Positions 9,493 to 17,244 of a stretch of DNA of 64,000 bases are shown here, piece by piece. A program made the translations under genes and the position numbers. This DNA comes from Micromonospora ferruginea (GTDB taxonomy: Bacteria; Actinomycetota; Actinomycetes; Mycobacteriales; Micromonosporaceae). Within the stretch, counting starts at the first letter, position 1. Each line of letters starts with the position of its first letter. The DNA lies in the NCBI RefSeq assembly GCF_013694245.2, contig NZ_CP059322.2, positions 1,112,001-1,176,000 of the forward strand, written 5' to 3'. The notes beneath the pieces are model-generated. The model was not told the origin of the DNA. It ran no database searches and saw nothing but the letters and a program-made list of their open reading frames with translations.

Positions 9493-9899
9493 GCCGTCTC
9501 CATCGGACGGGCCGTCAGGGCCGGGCTTCGCCGCTGGCGGCTGGTGGTGGGTGTCGGGGCGGCCCGTCGGGTCCCTTCCCGGGGTCGAGCGGGCAGATCG
9601 GTGGATTCCGAAAACCATCGACGACAATCACATCGATATATGTGGTTGCCTGTATAACGTTATAAAGGCCCGACGGGCAGTCGGTCAATCGACGGGCGGG
9701 AGGCAGCCCGCACCGGGCTCGAACCGCTCGACGTCGGTCGAGGCGCCCGCCCCTCGAAGGCGCCGGGATAGGTCGGGAACGCGGCACGGAGAGTCCGGCC
9801 GGTGAAAGGCGGCCGGTGGCGCGATCAATGGCTGCGCCGCTACCGGAGCGGCGGTCACTTGTACGCTCTTGTCGGCCGTCGGGGGAGGGGTGCAGATCC
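9493..9899. promoter_or_regulatory. 407-bp intergenic region with palindromic operator candidate
   Basis: This is the divergent region between the GH2 gene (minus) and the acetyltransferase gene (plus). It contains an unusually AT-rich island around 9628-9666 with the perfect palindrome TATAACGTTATA (9653-9664), a CG-centred symmetry typical of LacI-family sites. The island lies about 160 bp before the GH2 start, so control of the GH2 gene is plausible. No coding region was recognised. Confidence 0.45.
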
Positions 9900-10487
9900 G
9901 TGCGGGAACGCGAGAAGGACGTGCTGGCGAGGATTCACGGGGGATTGCTCTACACCGAGTCGGAGGCGTCCTTCCGGGACCGGCATCGTCGCACCGACCT
10001 GATCTTCGACTACAACCACACTCGGCCCGGCGACGTGGAGCGGCGGCGGATGCTGCTCGACAGGATCCTCGGTTCGGTCGGGGAACGCCCTGTGCTGCTG
10101 TCCCCGTTCCACGCCGCTTTCGGAAGTAATGTCCATATCGGTAATGACTTCTTCGGCAATGTGAACGTGACCTTCGTCGACGACGTGGAGATCCGGATCG
10201 GCGACGACGTCATGATCGCTCCCGGCGTCACCCTGACCACGACCGGGCACCCGGTCCATCCGGACCTGCGTGAGGACTTCCGGCGGTTCTCCAAGCCCAT
10301 CGCCATCGAGGACAAGGTCTGGATCGGCAGCAACGTCGTGGTGCTGCCGGGAGTCCGAATCGGGTTCGGCGCCGTGGTGGGCGCGGGAAGCGTGGTAACA
10401 CACGACATCCCACCGATGACCGTCGCCGTGGGCGTGCCCTGCCGGGTTCTTCGGCAGGTCACCGAGGAGGACCTCGATCGTCGGTAG
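9900..10487 (+). CDS. maltose/galactoside-type O-acetyltransferase (hexapeptide repeat)
   Basis: The GTG at 9900 is preferred because GGGGGAGGGG lies just upstream and the product begins VREREKDVLARIHGG, matching the usual N-terminus of the LacA/Maa family. The length is then 195 residues, normal for the family. The C-terminal half is a left-handed beta-helix of hexapeptide repeats (IGNDFFGN, VEIRIGDDVMIAPGV, VWIGSNVVVLPGVRIG). His at TTGHPVHP corresponds to the catalytic region. The enzyme transfers acetyl from acetyl-CoA to a sugar hydroxyl in the cytoplasm. Divergent orientation to a GH2 gene would fit sugar metabolism, but a role in metabolite tailoring is not excluded. Confidence 0.88.
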   Translation: MREREKDVLARIHGGLLYTESEASFRDRHRRTDLIFDYNHTRPGDVERRRMLLDRILGSVGERPVLLSPFHAAFGSNVHIGNDFFGNVNVTFVDDVEIRIGDDVMIAPGVTLTTTGHPVHPDLREDFRRFSKPIAIEDKVWIGSNVVVLPGVRIGFGAVVGAGSVVTHDIPPMTVAVGVPCRVLRQVTEEDLDRR

Positions 10488-10842
10488 TGCCGGCAGGCAC
10501 CCCACGAGCGGCGTGGCAAGCTGAGCCGGACGCCGTCCGCCGCGACCTGTGTCCCCGCTCACGACCAGACTCACTCGGGCCCTGCCCCACAAGGCGCTAC
10601 CAGCGCGTCAGCGTGAACAAATTGCATTGCTGACGGTCATCTCGCCCCGTACCGTCCCACCTTATGTTCACCGCCCGTGACGTCTAGCGGCCACGCATCG
10701 ACACACGGGTGGAGTCTGTCCGCTCTTCGCGGTCTCTGGTGCTCGCCACTCTCCGCTGTGACGCCTCCGGCCTCGCGGCGCCCGCGTGTCTGTCAGCCGT
10801 GACGGCGCGCCGGGTAGGCGCATTCATCGACCGGAGTTCGCC
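10488..10842. promoter_or_regulatory. 355-bp intergenic region
   Basis: This gap between the acetyltransferase and MFS genes (both plus) contains a separated inverted repeat, GTGAACA (10613-10619) and TGTTCAC (10665-10671), around a locally AT-richer stretch. It might hold the MFS promoter. No gene or terminator was identified. Confidence 0.3.
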
Positions 10843-12078
10843 ATGGACAACGCCATCTCGACGCGGCCCGAGCCCCTGTGGCGCCGGCACGACTTCCGAC
10901 TGTTGCTCGGCGGACGGTTGGTGTCACAACTGGGTGACTCACTTCAGTTCCTCGCTCTACCTCTGCTGGTCATCGCCCTGACCGGGTCCTCGACGCAGGC
11001 GGGCGTCCTGCTCGGCCTGCAAACGGTGGTCTACCTCGTCTTCGGACTGCTCGCGGGCGCCCTGGTCGACCGGTGGGATCGCAAGGCGACGATGATCTGG
11101 TGCGAGATCGGCCGCGGAGCGCTCACCTCCACCATCCCCGTCGCTGCCGTGTTCGGCGCGCTGGGAATGCCGCAGCTCTATGCCGTCGCGGTGCTCAACG
11201 GTGTGCTCAGTACCCTGTTCGGGGCGGCGAACAGTTCGGCGTTACCGAACATCGTCCCGAGCAGCGACCTTCCCGCCGCGGTGGGCTTGCTCGGCGCGAT
11301 GTCCAACGCCCTCCGCGTCCTCGGCGCGGCTGCGGCGGGGACTGCCTACGCGGTGAGCCGCATGCTGCCGTTCGCGTTCAACGTCGTCTCGTTCCTGGTG
11401 TCGGCGGCGTCCCTACGAGCCATTCGCACCGACTTTCAGCAGGCTCGGGTCGCGGCGCCCGGCCCGCCGAGCGCACTGGTGACCGAGGTCGGCCGCGGCC
11501 TGGCCTGGCTGTGGCACAAGCCGGTGATCCGGACCCTGGCCGTGCTCGACGCGGCGGACGGCCTGCGGTTCGGCGCCGGCTACCTGCTGATCATCATCCT
11601 GGCTCAGGAGCTGCACGCGAACTCCACCCAGGTCGGCGCGGTGTTCGCCAGCGCCGGCGTCGGCGCGCTGCTCGGCAGTCTCATGGGGCCCAGGCTCGCT
11701 CGCCGATTCCCACTCGGCGCACTCTCCATCACGATGCTGTGGGCGGAGGCACTGACGTTCCCGTTCTATGCCGTGGCACCGACCTGGTGGCTGCTCTCGC
11801 TGGTGGCGTTCGCCGAGTCGGTGGTCTCGCCGGTCTACAACGTCGCCCTCGAGTCCTACCGGCTCGCCGTGACCCCGGATGCGCTGCGCGGACGAGTCAC
11901 CAGCGCGGTCGAGACCCTCACCACCGGGGGAGCGGCGATCGGCACCACGGCCAGCGGAACGTTGATAGCCCTGCTCGGAACGACCATGCTGACCCTCATG
12001 CTGACCGGATGGCTCGCGCTTCTCGCCCTCGCCGCGACGCTGAGCAAGACCGTCCGCAGGGCCCGGGCGGCCGACTGA
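10843..12078 (+). CDS. MFS transporter, EntS-like exporter family
   Basis: The start is the ATG at 10843 after CCGGAG; the upstream in-frame start adds a basic non-membrane leader. The 411-residue protein has about 10-12 hydrophobic segments. The first (LGGRLVSQLGDSLQFLALPLLV) and the conserved loop (GLLAGALVDRWDRKATM) are typical of the MFS group that includes the enterobactin exporter EntS and macrolide efflux proteins. It probably exports a small molecule by proton antiport. It lies alone, between an acetyltransferase and a convergent AfsR-like regulator. The substrate is not predictable, although the MFS half of the nearby NRPS (25317-30896) belongs to the same broad family. Confidence 0.85.
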   Translation: MDNAISTRPEPLWRRHDFRLLLGGRLVSQLGDSLQFLALPLLVIALTGSSTQAGVLLGLQTVVYLVFGLLAGALVDRWDRKATMIWCEIGRGALTSTIPVAAVFGALGMPQLYAVAVLNGVLSTLFGAANSSALPNIVPSSDLPAAVGLLGAMSNALRVLGAAAAGTAYAVSRMLPFAFNVVSFLVSAASLRAIRTDFQQARVAAPGPPSALVTEVGRGLAWLWHKPVIRTLAVLDAADGLRFGAGYLLIIILAQELHANSTQVGAVFASAGVGALLGSLMGPRLARRFPLGALSITMLWAEALTFPFYAVAPTWWLLSLVAFAESVVSPVYNVALESYRLAVTPDALRGRVTSAVETLTTGGAAIGTTASGTLIALLGTTMLTLMLTGWLALLALAATLSKTVRRARAAD

Positions 12079-12129
12079 CGCGACGATCCCGGGACCGACC
12101 GCCCCGCTGCCGAGGCTCTCGTGCCCGGG

Positions 12130-14940
12130 TCAGGTCCGACGGGCCGATCGCCGTGCGGCGGGGACGCGGAGCGCGGTCAGCGCGCGGCGCACCTCGTCGG
12201 CGCCGATGGTGTCGCCGGTCTGCTCGGAGATGGCGAGTGCGAGGTGCAGGTCGTCGCGGGCCGGAAGTTCCTGGCCCGTGTCGCGGTGCACCTTCGCCCG
12301 TTCGGTGAGCACCCGCCACTCCGCCTCGCGGTTGCCACTGCTCCGCGCGGCGGTGAGGGCTCTGTCGAGCCACCCGTACGCCTGCCGGTACCGGCCACTG
12401 CGGGCGTACGCCTGGCCGATGGTCAGGATGGTGATGCCGAGGCCCAGTTCGTCGCCGATCTCCCGGCGCAGCCGCAGGCTCTCCTGAAGATGGACGAGCG
12501 CCGCGTCGGACTGGTCGAGTTGCAGCAGCACGTCGGCGAGGTTGTTGAGGGTGACGCCCATCCGTCGGCGGTCGGCGCGCGGGCGGTGGAGGTCGAGGGC
12601 TCGGAGGAAGGTCGCCCGGGCCTCGTCGAGGCGGCCGGCGGCGGCGAGCAGGACGCCGAGATGGTCGAGGGCCACCGCCACCGCCTGAGTGTCGTCGTCC
12701 GCCTCCCGCAGTGCGAGCGCGATCCGGAGGCTGTCGACCGCCCGGTCGGTCTCGCCCAGCCGGGACTGCGCCACCGCGAAGTAGGTCAGCGCGGTCGCCT
12801 CGTCCGGCCGGCTGCCCAGTCGCCGGGCGCACCGCAGCGCACCCTGGGCCACCTCACGGAGATCGCGGTAGTACCCCCGCATGGGGAGGAACGGATACAG
12901 CTCCGCGCACAGTCGGACCGCGAACAGGTCACCCTCGGTGGTGCTGTCCTGGGCCGCCGCGCGCGCGGCGGCGATCAGGTTCTCCCGCTCCCGCTCCAGC
13001 CACCGCAGGGCCTCCCGCTGGTCGGCGAAGGTCACGACGGGCCGCGCCTCGACGAACCCGTCCGCCGGTCGGTCGGGGACGCGTCGCAGGTGGTCCCCGG
13101 CCCGTCGCGTGGCGCCGAGCCAGTGGCACCGGGCGGCGTGGATCGTCGCCGCGCGGTCCGTCGGGTCGCGCCGGCCGCGCTCCGTCGCGTAGAGCCGGAC
13201 AAGATCGTGCAGGCGGTAGCGGTCCGTCGCGCACGCCTCGACGAGGCTGGCGGCGGCCAGCCGGTCCAGCAGGGCGCGCGCCTCACGGGCATCGGCTCCG
13301 GTGAGAACCTGGGCCAGTTCGATGCCGATCGTCGGGGGACAGACCATGCCCCACCGGTCGAACAGGTCCACCGCCTCGGGCCCGCCGGGCCGTTCGGCGA
13401 GGAGGTCGGCGGTGACCGCAAGGCTGGCGCGTACGGCGAGGTCGTCGCAGCTCAGCTCGTCCAGCCTGAACTGCTCGTCGGCGAGCCGGGCGACCATGTC
13501 GGCTAGCGTCCACTCCGGATGGGCGGACAGTCGGGCCCCGACGATGCGCAGCGCGAGCGGAAGGTGGTCGCACAGGTCGGCCAGCACCGCCGCCTCCTTC
13601 GGGGCCGCGAGAATGCGTTTCGGCGCCGCGTGCCGGGCGAGCAGCGCCACCGACTCGTCGGGAGTGAGCGCGCCGACGGCGAGGTGGGCCACGTCCAACG
13701 TCGGCAGCGCCGTGCGGCTCGTCACGATCACGGTGGCGGTGCTGAGCACCGACAGCAGGCGGCGCACCTGTCCGGCGTCGACCACGTTGTCCAGGACAAG
13801 CAGCATCTGCCCGTCGCTGATCCGCATCCGCAGCTCGGCCGCCTCCGCGGCCGCGCCGCCCGCGGTGTTGCCAGAGTGTTCGCCGTCGAGCGCGCGGAGC
13901 AGGCTGCCAGTGGCTTCCTCGACCGTCATCGGGGTCAGTCCAGGGCTGCTGCCGCAGAAGTCGAGGTAGAGCGGGCTCCTCGGGTAGGACGGGGCGAGCC
14001 GGGCGGTGATGGCGCCGGCAAGCGCCGACTTGCCGACGCCGGCCGGGCCGTGCAGCACGATCGCGCCGGCCGTGCCGAGGGTCGCTTCGATCTGGCTCAG
14101 CAGGCGCTCCCGGCCGATGAGGACGACCGTCGGCGGGAGGTTGGAGGGCGTGGCATGCGGTGACGTGTCGCCGGGGGTGGCATCGGGACGTCCGGGCGGC
14201 GTCGGCGTTCCTTCGCGCAGGTACCGCTCGATCTCCCGCAGCACCAGACCTGGTCCGCGGCCGGTTCCGGCGCGCAGCGCGGCGTCCGCCGCGGCCAGGG
14301 CGGTCATGGCCTCGGCCCGTTCGCCCAGCCGGATGAGGGCCTGAGTCAGTGCCTCCCAGGCGGACTCGCGGGCCGGTCGGTCGGCGAGCAGTGACCTCAG
14401 CGTGGGAAGCGCGGTGCGGTGCTGGCCGGCCTCGGCGCAGGCGGCGGCGTGCCGCTCCACCGCGACCCATCGACTCTCGTCGAGCGCGTCGAGGCGATGT
14501 CCGAGCAACCCGAGGCGTGGTAGCCCCTCGGCGGCCTCGCCACGCCAGCGCCGCAGCCCGGCCGTGAGGATCTGTGCGGACTGTTCGGGGCGTCCGTGGC
14601 GGACCGCGTCCAGGGCGTCCCGGATGTCGGCCTCGAAACCGTCGAGGTCCAGCTCGCCCGCCTCGACGGCCAGGGAGTAGCCGGAGTTCACCCAGACCAG
14701 CCGGTCACGGTGCGGTCCCAGTAGGCCGCGCAGCCGCGTCACGTACGTCCTGAGGTTGACCGGCGCCGACGGCGGCGGCTCGTCCCACAGGTCGCCCAGC
14801 AGCCGCTTTGTGGAGACCCGCCGCCCGCGGTCCAGCAGCAGCGCGGCCAGCAGGAGCTGCGTCCGGCCGGCCGGCAGCGTGACCGCGCTCCCGTCCACGT
14901 GCAGGGTCACCGGCCCCAGCAGGCCGAATGCGACCGTCAT
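12130..14940 (-). CDS. AfsR-like regulator: SARP, NB-ARC ATPase and TPR domains
   Basis: The start is the ATG at 14938-14940 after a GGGGGG tract; the open frame upstream reads through the next gene's terminator and is not real coding. The product is 936 residues. The OmpR-like DNA-binding domain is at about 1-95 (MTVAFGLLGPVTLHVDG), the BTAD domain at about 100-245 and the NB-ARC ATPase from about 285, with Walker A GPAGVGKSALAG (Lys304). TPR helices fill roughly 640-920. In AfsR of Streptomyces this architecture links ATPase activity to activation of secondary metabolism. The gene is convergent with the MFS gene. Its target cluster is not evident, and the NRPS operon 4 kb away is only a candidate. 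Confidence 0.92.
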   Translation of the reverse strand: MTVAFGLLGPVTLHVDGSAVTLPAGRTQLLLAALLLDRGRRVSTKRLLGDLWDEPPPSAPVNLRTYVTRLRGLLGPHRDRLVWVNSGYSLAVEAGELDLDGFEADIRDALDAVRHGRPEQSAQILTAGLRRWRGEAAEGLPRLGLLGHRLDALDESRWVAVERHAAACAEAGQHRTALPTLRSLLADRPARESAWEALTQALIRLGERAEAMTALAAADAALRAGTGRGPGLVLREIERYLREGTPTPPGRPDATPGDTSPHATPSNLPPTVVLIGRERLLSQIEATLGTAGAIVLHGPAGVGKSALAGAITARLAPSYPRSPLYLDFCGSSPGLTPMTVEEATGSLLRALDGEHSGNTAGGAAAEAAELRMRISDGQMLLVLDNVVDAGQVRRLLSVLSTATVIVTSRTALPTLDVAHLAVGALTPDESVALLARHAAPKRILAAPKEAAVLADLCDHLPLALRIVGARLSAHPEWTLADMVARLADEQFRLDELSCDDLAVRASLAVTADLLAERPGGPEAVDLFDRWGMVCPPTIGIELAQVLTGADAREARALLDRLAAASLVEACATDRYRLHDLVRLYATERGRRDPTDRAATIHAARCHWLGATRRAGDHLRRVPDRPADGFVEARPVVTFADQREALRWLERERENLIAAARAAAQDSTTEGDLFAVRLCAELYPFLPMRGYYRDLREVAQGALRCARRLGSRPDEATALTYFAVAQSRLGETDRAVDSLRIALALREADDDTQAVAVALDHLGVLLAAAGRLDEARATFLRALDLHRPRADRRRMGVTLNNLADVLLQLDQSDAALVHLQESLRLRREIGDELGLGITILTIGQAYARSGRYRQAYGWLDRALTAARSSGNREAEWRVLTERAKVHRDTGQELPARDDLHLALAISEQTGDTIGADEVRRALTALRVPAARRSARRT

Positions 14941-15082
14941 GACCCGCGACCCCCCATGCCCTCGGAGATCTGATTGCTGGCCGTGAGAGCCTAGCTTGAT
15001 CTTCAGGCGGTTCGGGTGGGTGGGGATTCGGAGAGTGTTCGGGTGCCTGGTGCCCGTCGCGCGGCGGGCGCACCGCACCGCC

Positions 15083-15125
15083 GGGTGCCGCGGCGACGCT
15101 CGCGGGGAGCGTCGCCGCGGCACCC
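15083..15125 (-). terminator. strong hairpin terminator after the endonuclease/phosphatase-fold gene
   Basis: A perfect 19-bp GC-rich stem (15083-15101 and 15107-15125) with a 5-nt loop lies 33 bp past the stop at 15159. It also insulates the AfsR-like gene promoter. Confidence 0.75.
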
Positions 15126-15158
15126 GACGGACGGGGCCTCGCGGGTGGACCGGTCGCC

Positions 15159-16112
15159 TCAGTAGTTGACGTAGGCGGTGACGGCGATGTGCTCGGAGTA
15201 GGCGCCGCCGGTAGCCGTCGAGCTGATGTGGGCGGCGTTGCTGAAGCCGCCGCCGCTCTTGGCGAGCAGGAAGTCGATCCGCCGGGAGCCGTTGGTGTCG
15301 TAGGCGGAGGAGCAGTCGCGGCTGCCGCACTTCTCCGCGATCGGGTCCCGGTAGCCGAGCGCCTTGGCGTCGTCCCACCAACCCCTGGTCTTCGCCTCGG
15401 TGTTCATGTCACCTGCGACGATCTTGAGGTCGCCACCGAGGCGGACCATCGCCTCCTCGGCCTCGGACATGTTCTCGTCGGCGCAGTCGGGGCCGTTCCA
15501 GGTGTTGGTGGGCCAGTGGATCGAGGCGACCGAGACGTCCAAGTTGCGCACGTTGTCGTGCAGCCGGACGCCGATGTTCTCCACCCGGTCCTGGCTGCTC
15601 GAGGTGGGCTCCAGGTTCTTGCACCCGCCGGTCTTGTTCTCGGGGGCGTCGGAGCGCCAGCGGGTCTCAGCCTCGGAGGTGAACCGGTCCGAGCGCCAGA
15701 TCACCGCGTTGGTCTGCTGGTTCTTCAGCTTGCCGCAGGTGCTGGTGTAGCCCATGGAGCCCGGGCTCGCAATGGCGATCTTGCCGGCGTAGGTGCCCGG
15801 CAGGTCGTCGGAGAGTCGCTTGAGGAGGGTGTTGAGCTGGGTCTGGTTCGAGATCTGCTGGACGGTGAAGATGTCCGGGCTCAGCGGGCGGCCCTTCAGG
15901 TAGGTGAGCAGGCGGTCCCAGAGGTAGCCGTCGGCGCACGAGGTCGGCAGCCAGTTCTCGATGTTGTTGTTGTAGACCACCAGGTAGTTCGGCGACGTGT
16001 TGACGGCGGCCTGGGCGGCCGTGGCGCCGGTGAGGCCGGCCGCGGCGGTCATCAGGGCCGAGCAAAGCACGGCGACGGCGCCGCGTACGAGGCGGTGGTG
16101 ACGAATGGACAT
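15159..16112 (-). CDS. secreted endonuclease/exonuclease/phosphatase superfamily protein
   Basis: The 317-residue protein begins with a Sec signal peptide (MSIRHHRLVRGAVAVLCSAL, cleavage near AQA). The mature part has EEP-fold motifs in order: NNNIENW near the start, SIHWP, GDMNTE, RRIDFLL and YSEHIAVTA. The last takes the place of the usual SDH metal/catalytic motif, with Glu instead of Asp. The fold includes DNase I-like nucleases, sphingomyelinases and phosphoinositide phosphatases, all metal-dependent phosphodiesterases or phosphomonoesterases. Several Cys residues suggest disulfides outside the cell. Substrate cannot be fixed. The terminator at 15083 and the next gene's stop 33 bp upstream suggest cotranscription with the M15-like gene. 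Confidence 0.82.
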   Translation of the reverse strand: MSIRHHRLVRGAVAVLCSALMTAAAGLTGATAAQAAVNTSPNYLVVYNNNIENWLPTSCADGYLWDRLLTYLKGRPLSPDIFTVQQISNQTQLNTLLKRLSDDLPGTYAGKIAIASPGSMGYTSTCGKLKNQQTNAVIWRSDRFTSEAETRWRSDAPENKTGGCKNLEPTSSSQDRVENIGVRLHDNVRNLDVSVASIHWPTNTWNGPDCADENMSEAEEAMVRLGGDLKIVAGDMNTEAKTRGWWDDAKALGYRDPIAEKCGSRDCSSAYDTNGSRRIDFLLAKSGGGFSNAAHISSTATGGAYSEHIAVTAYVNY

Positions 16113-16144
16113 TGTTCCTCCTGGTCGTGCCGGTGCGACAGCGG

Positions 16145-16975
16145 TCAGAGCGACCGCTGGTATTCCTCCCAGGTCCGCCTGCTGACCACCGGGCCGTCGT
16201 CGGGGCCCCGGTTGGCCAGGCCGTTACGGCCGAGGTAGTAGTCGCCGGCCTGGTTCTGCGCGCCGGTCGACTGGTCGGTGTCGGCGAGCGCGACGGCGTG
16301 GATGTGGTAGCCCCAGTCCCCCTGGTCGGGGGTGCGCAGCCAGGCCGCGAAGCCCACCGTGCGCAGCCGTCGCAGCACGTCGGTCCGAGTGGCCGAGGAG
16401 AGGCCACTGACCGACAGGTCGAGCGCGCCGCCGCCGTCGTGGGTGCCCGCGGACGCGTCGACACCCGAGTTGTACGAGCCCTGGGTGATGCCGAGCTGGC
16501 GACCGAGCAGGCGCTCGGCCTCCAGCAGCATGGCCTTGGTCCGCGTGTTGACCTGCACGCCGCGCAGCGCCACGACGCTTCCGGGCGAGAGGGCCCGGAC
16601 GACGGTGAAGCGCCCGTCGCCGAGCGCCCGCAGCGACGACGGGCCGGGCAGGCCGGTCGCGTCGAGGCCGGTGTAACCGAGAGAGCGCTGGTACGCCGCG
16701 TACGCGGCGACGGTGCTGGTGCCGAAGTGCCCGTCCACGTACGGGGTCGACAGCAGTCCCCTGGCCTGGAGCGCACGCTCCACCAGCAGCACGCTGTCCT
16801 TCGCACCCTCGGTGAGGGCGGTGTCCGCGCGTCGCGGGTCGATCTGGGCCGCCTTGATGAGCGCCTCCATGTCGACCGCGGGCAGGGCGGCGGACGCCGG
16901 GCCGGTGGCGAGCGGTCCACCGGTCGCCACGGCGAGGCCGACGGCACCGGCGAGCAGGTTCCTTCTGGTGATCAT
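16145..16975 (-). CDS. Tat-exported peptidoglycan-binding, M15-like D,D-carboxypeptidase family protein
   Basis: The 276-residue protein starts MITRRNLLAGAVG, a twin-arginine signal. Residues about 50-125 form a peptidoglycan-binding-type helical domain (SVLLVERALQARGLL, YVDGHFGTSTVAAYAAYQ). The C-terminal part has GTHDGGGALDLS and WGYHIHAVAL, which fit the HxxxxxxD and HxH zinc sites of M15-type LAS peptidases. It probably acts on, or only binds, cell-wall peptides. It precedes the EEP protein gene in the same direction. The fold is likely; activity is inferred from the retained zinc-ligand pattern. Confidence 0.8.
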   Translation of the reverse strand: MITRRNLLAGAVGLAVATGGPLATGPASAALPAVDMEALIKAAQIDPRRADTALTEGAKDSVLLVERALQARGLLSTPYVDGHFGTSTVAAYAAYQRSLGYTGLDATGLPGPSSLRALGDGRFTVVRALSPGSVVALRGVQVNTRTKAMLLEAERLLGRQLGITQGSYNSGVDASAGTHDGGGALDLSVSGLSSATRTDVLRRLRTVGFAAWLRTPDQGDWGYHIHAVALADTDQSTGAQNQAGDYYLGRNGLANRGPDDGPVVSRRTWEEYQRSL

Positions 16976-17244
16976 GTGTGCTCCGTCAAGGCTGTCGAGG
17001 CGGTTGTCCGGTCAGCGGCGCGGTACGAGGAGGCAAGCGCACATAGATAGGTGTGGCTGCATGCCGCACGACTATTGGCGTGCCTCCGACCGCAGTCAAG
17101 GCGCCCGCCACCGATGAGCGCGGAATGTGCCGGGAATGTGCTGGCCGTCCAGCGGGACGGGTGCTCGTGGCGGCCCTCGTCTGGCCACCACGCCGCCGAC
17201 GTAGTAGAAATTAACTTTGTTAACCATTCGCGGTGGGGAGGAAC

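Noticed and set aside
12130..15381. The open frame of the AfsR-like gene extends 147 residues upstream of the chosen start.
   Set aside because: The extension crosses the strong hairpin terminator at 15083-15125 and part of the next gene, has no family match, and the ATG at 14940 has a good ribosome site.
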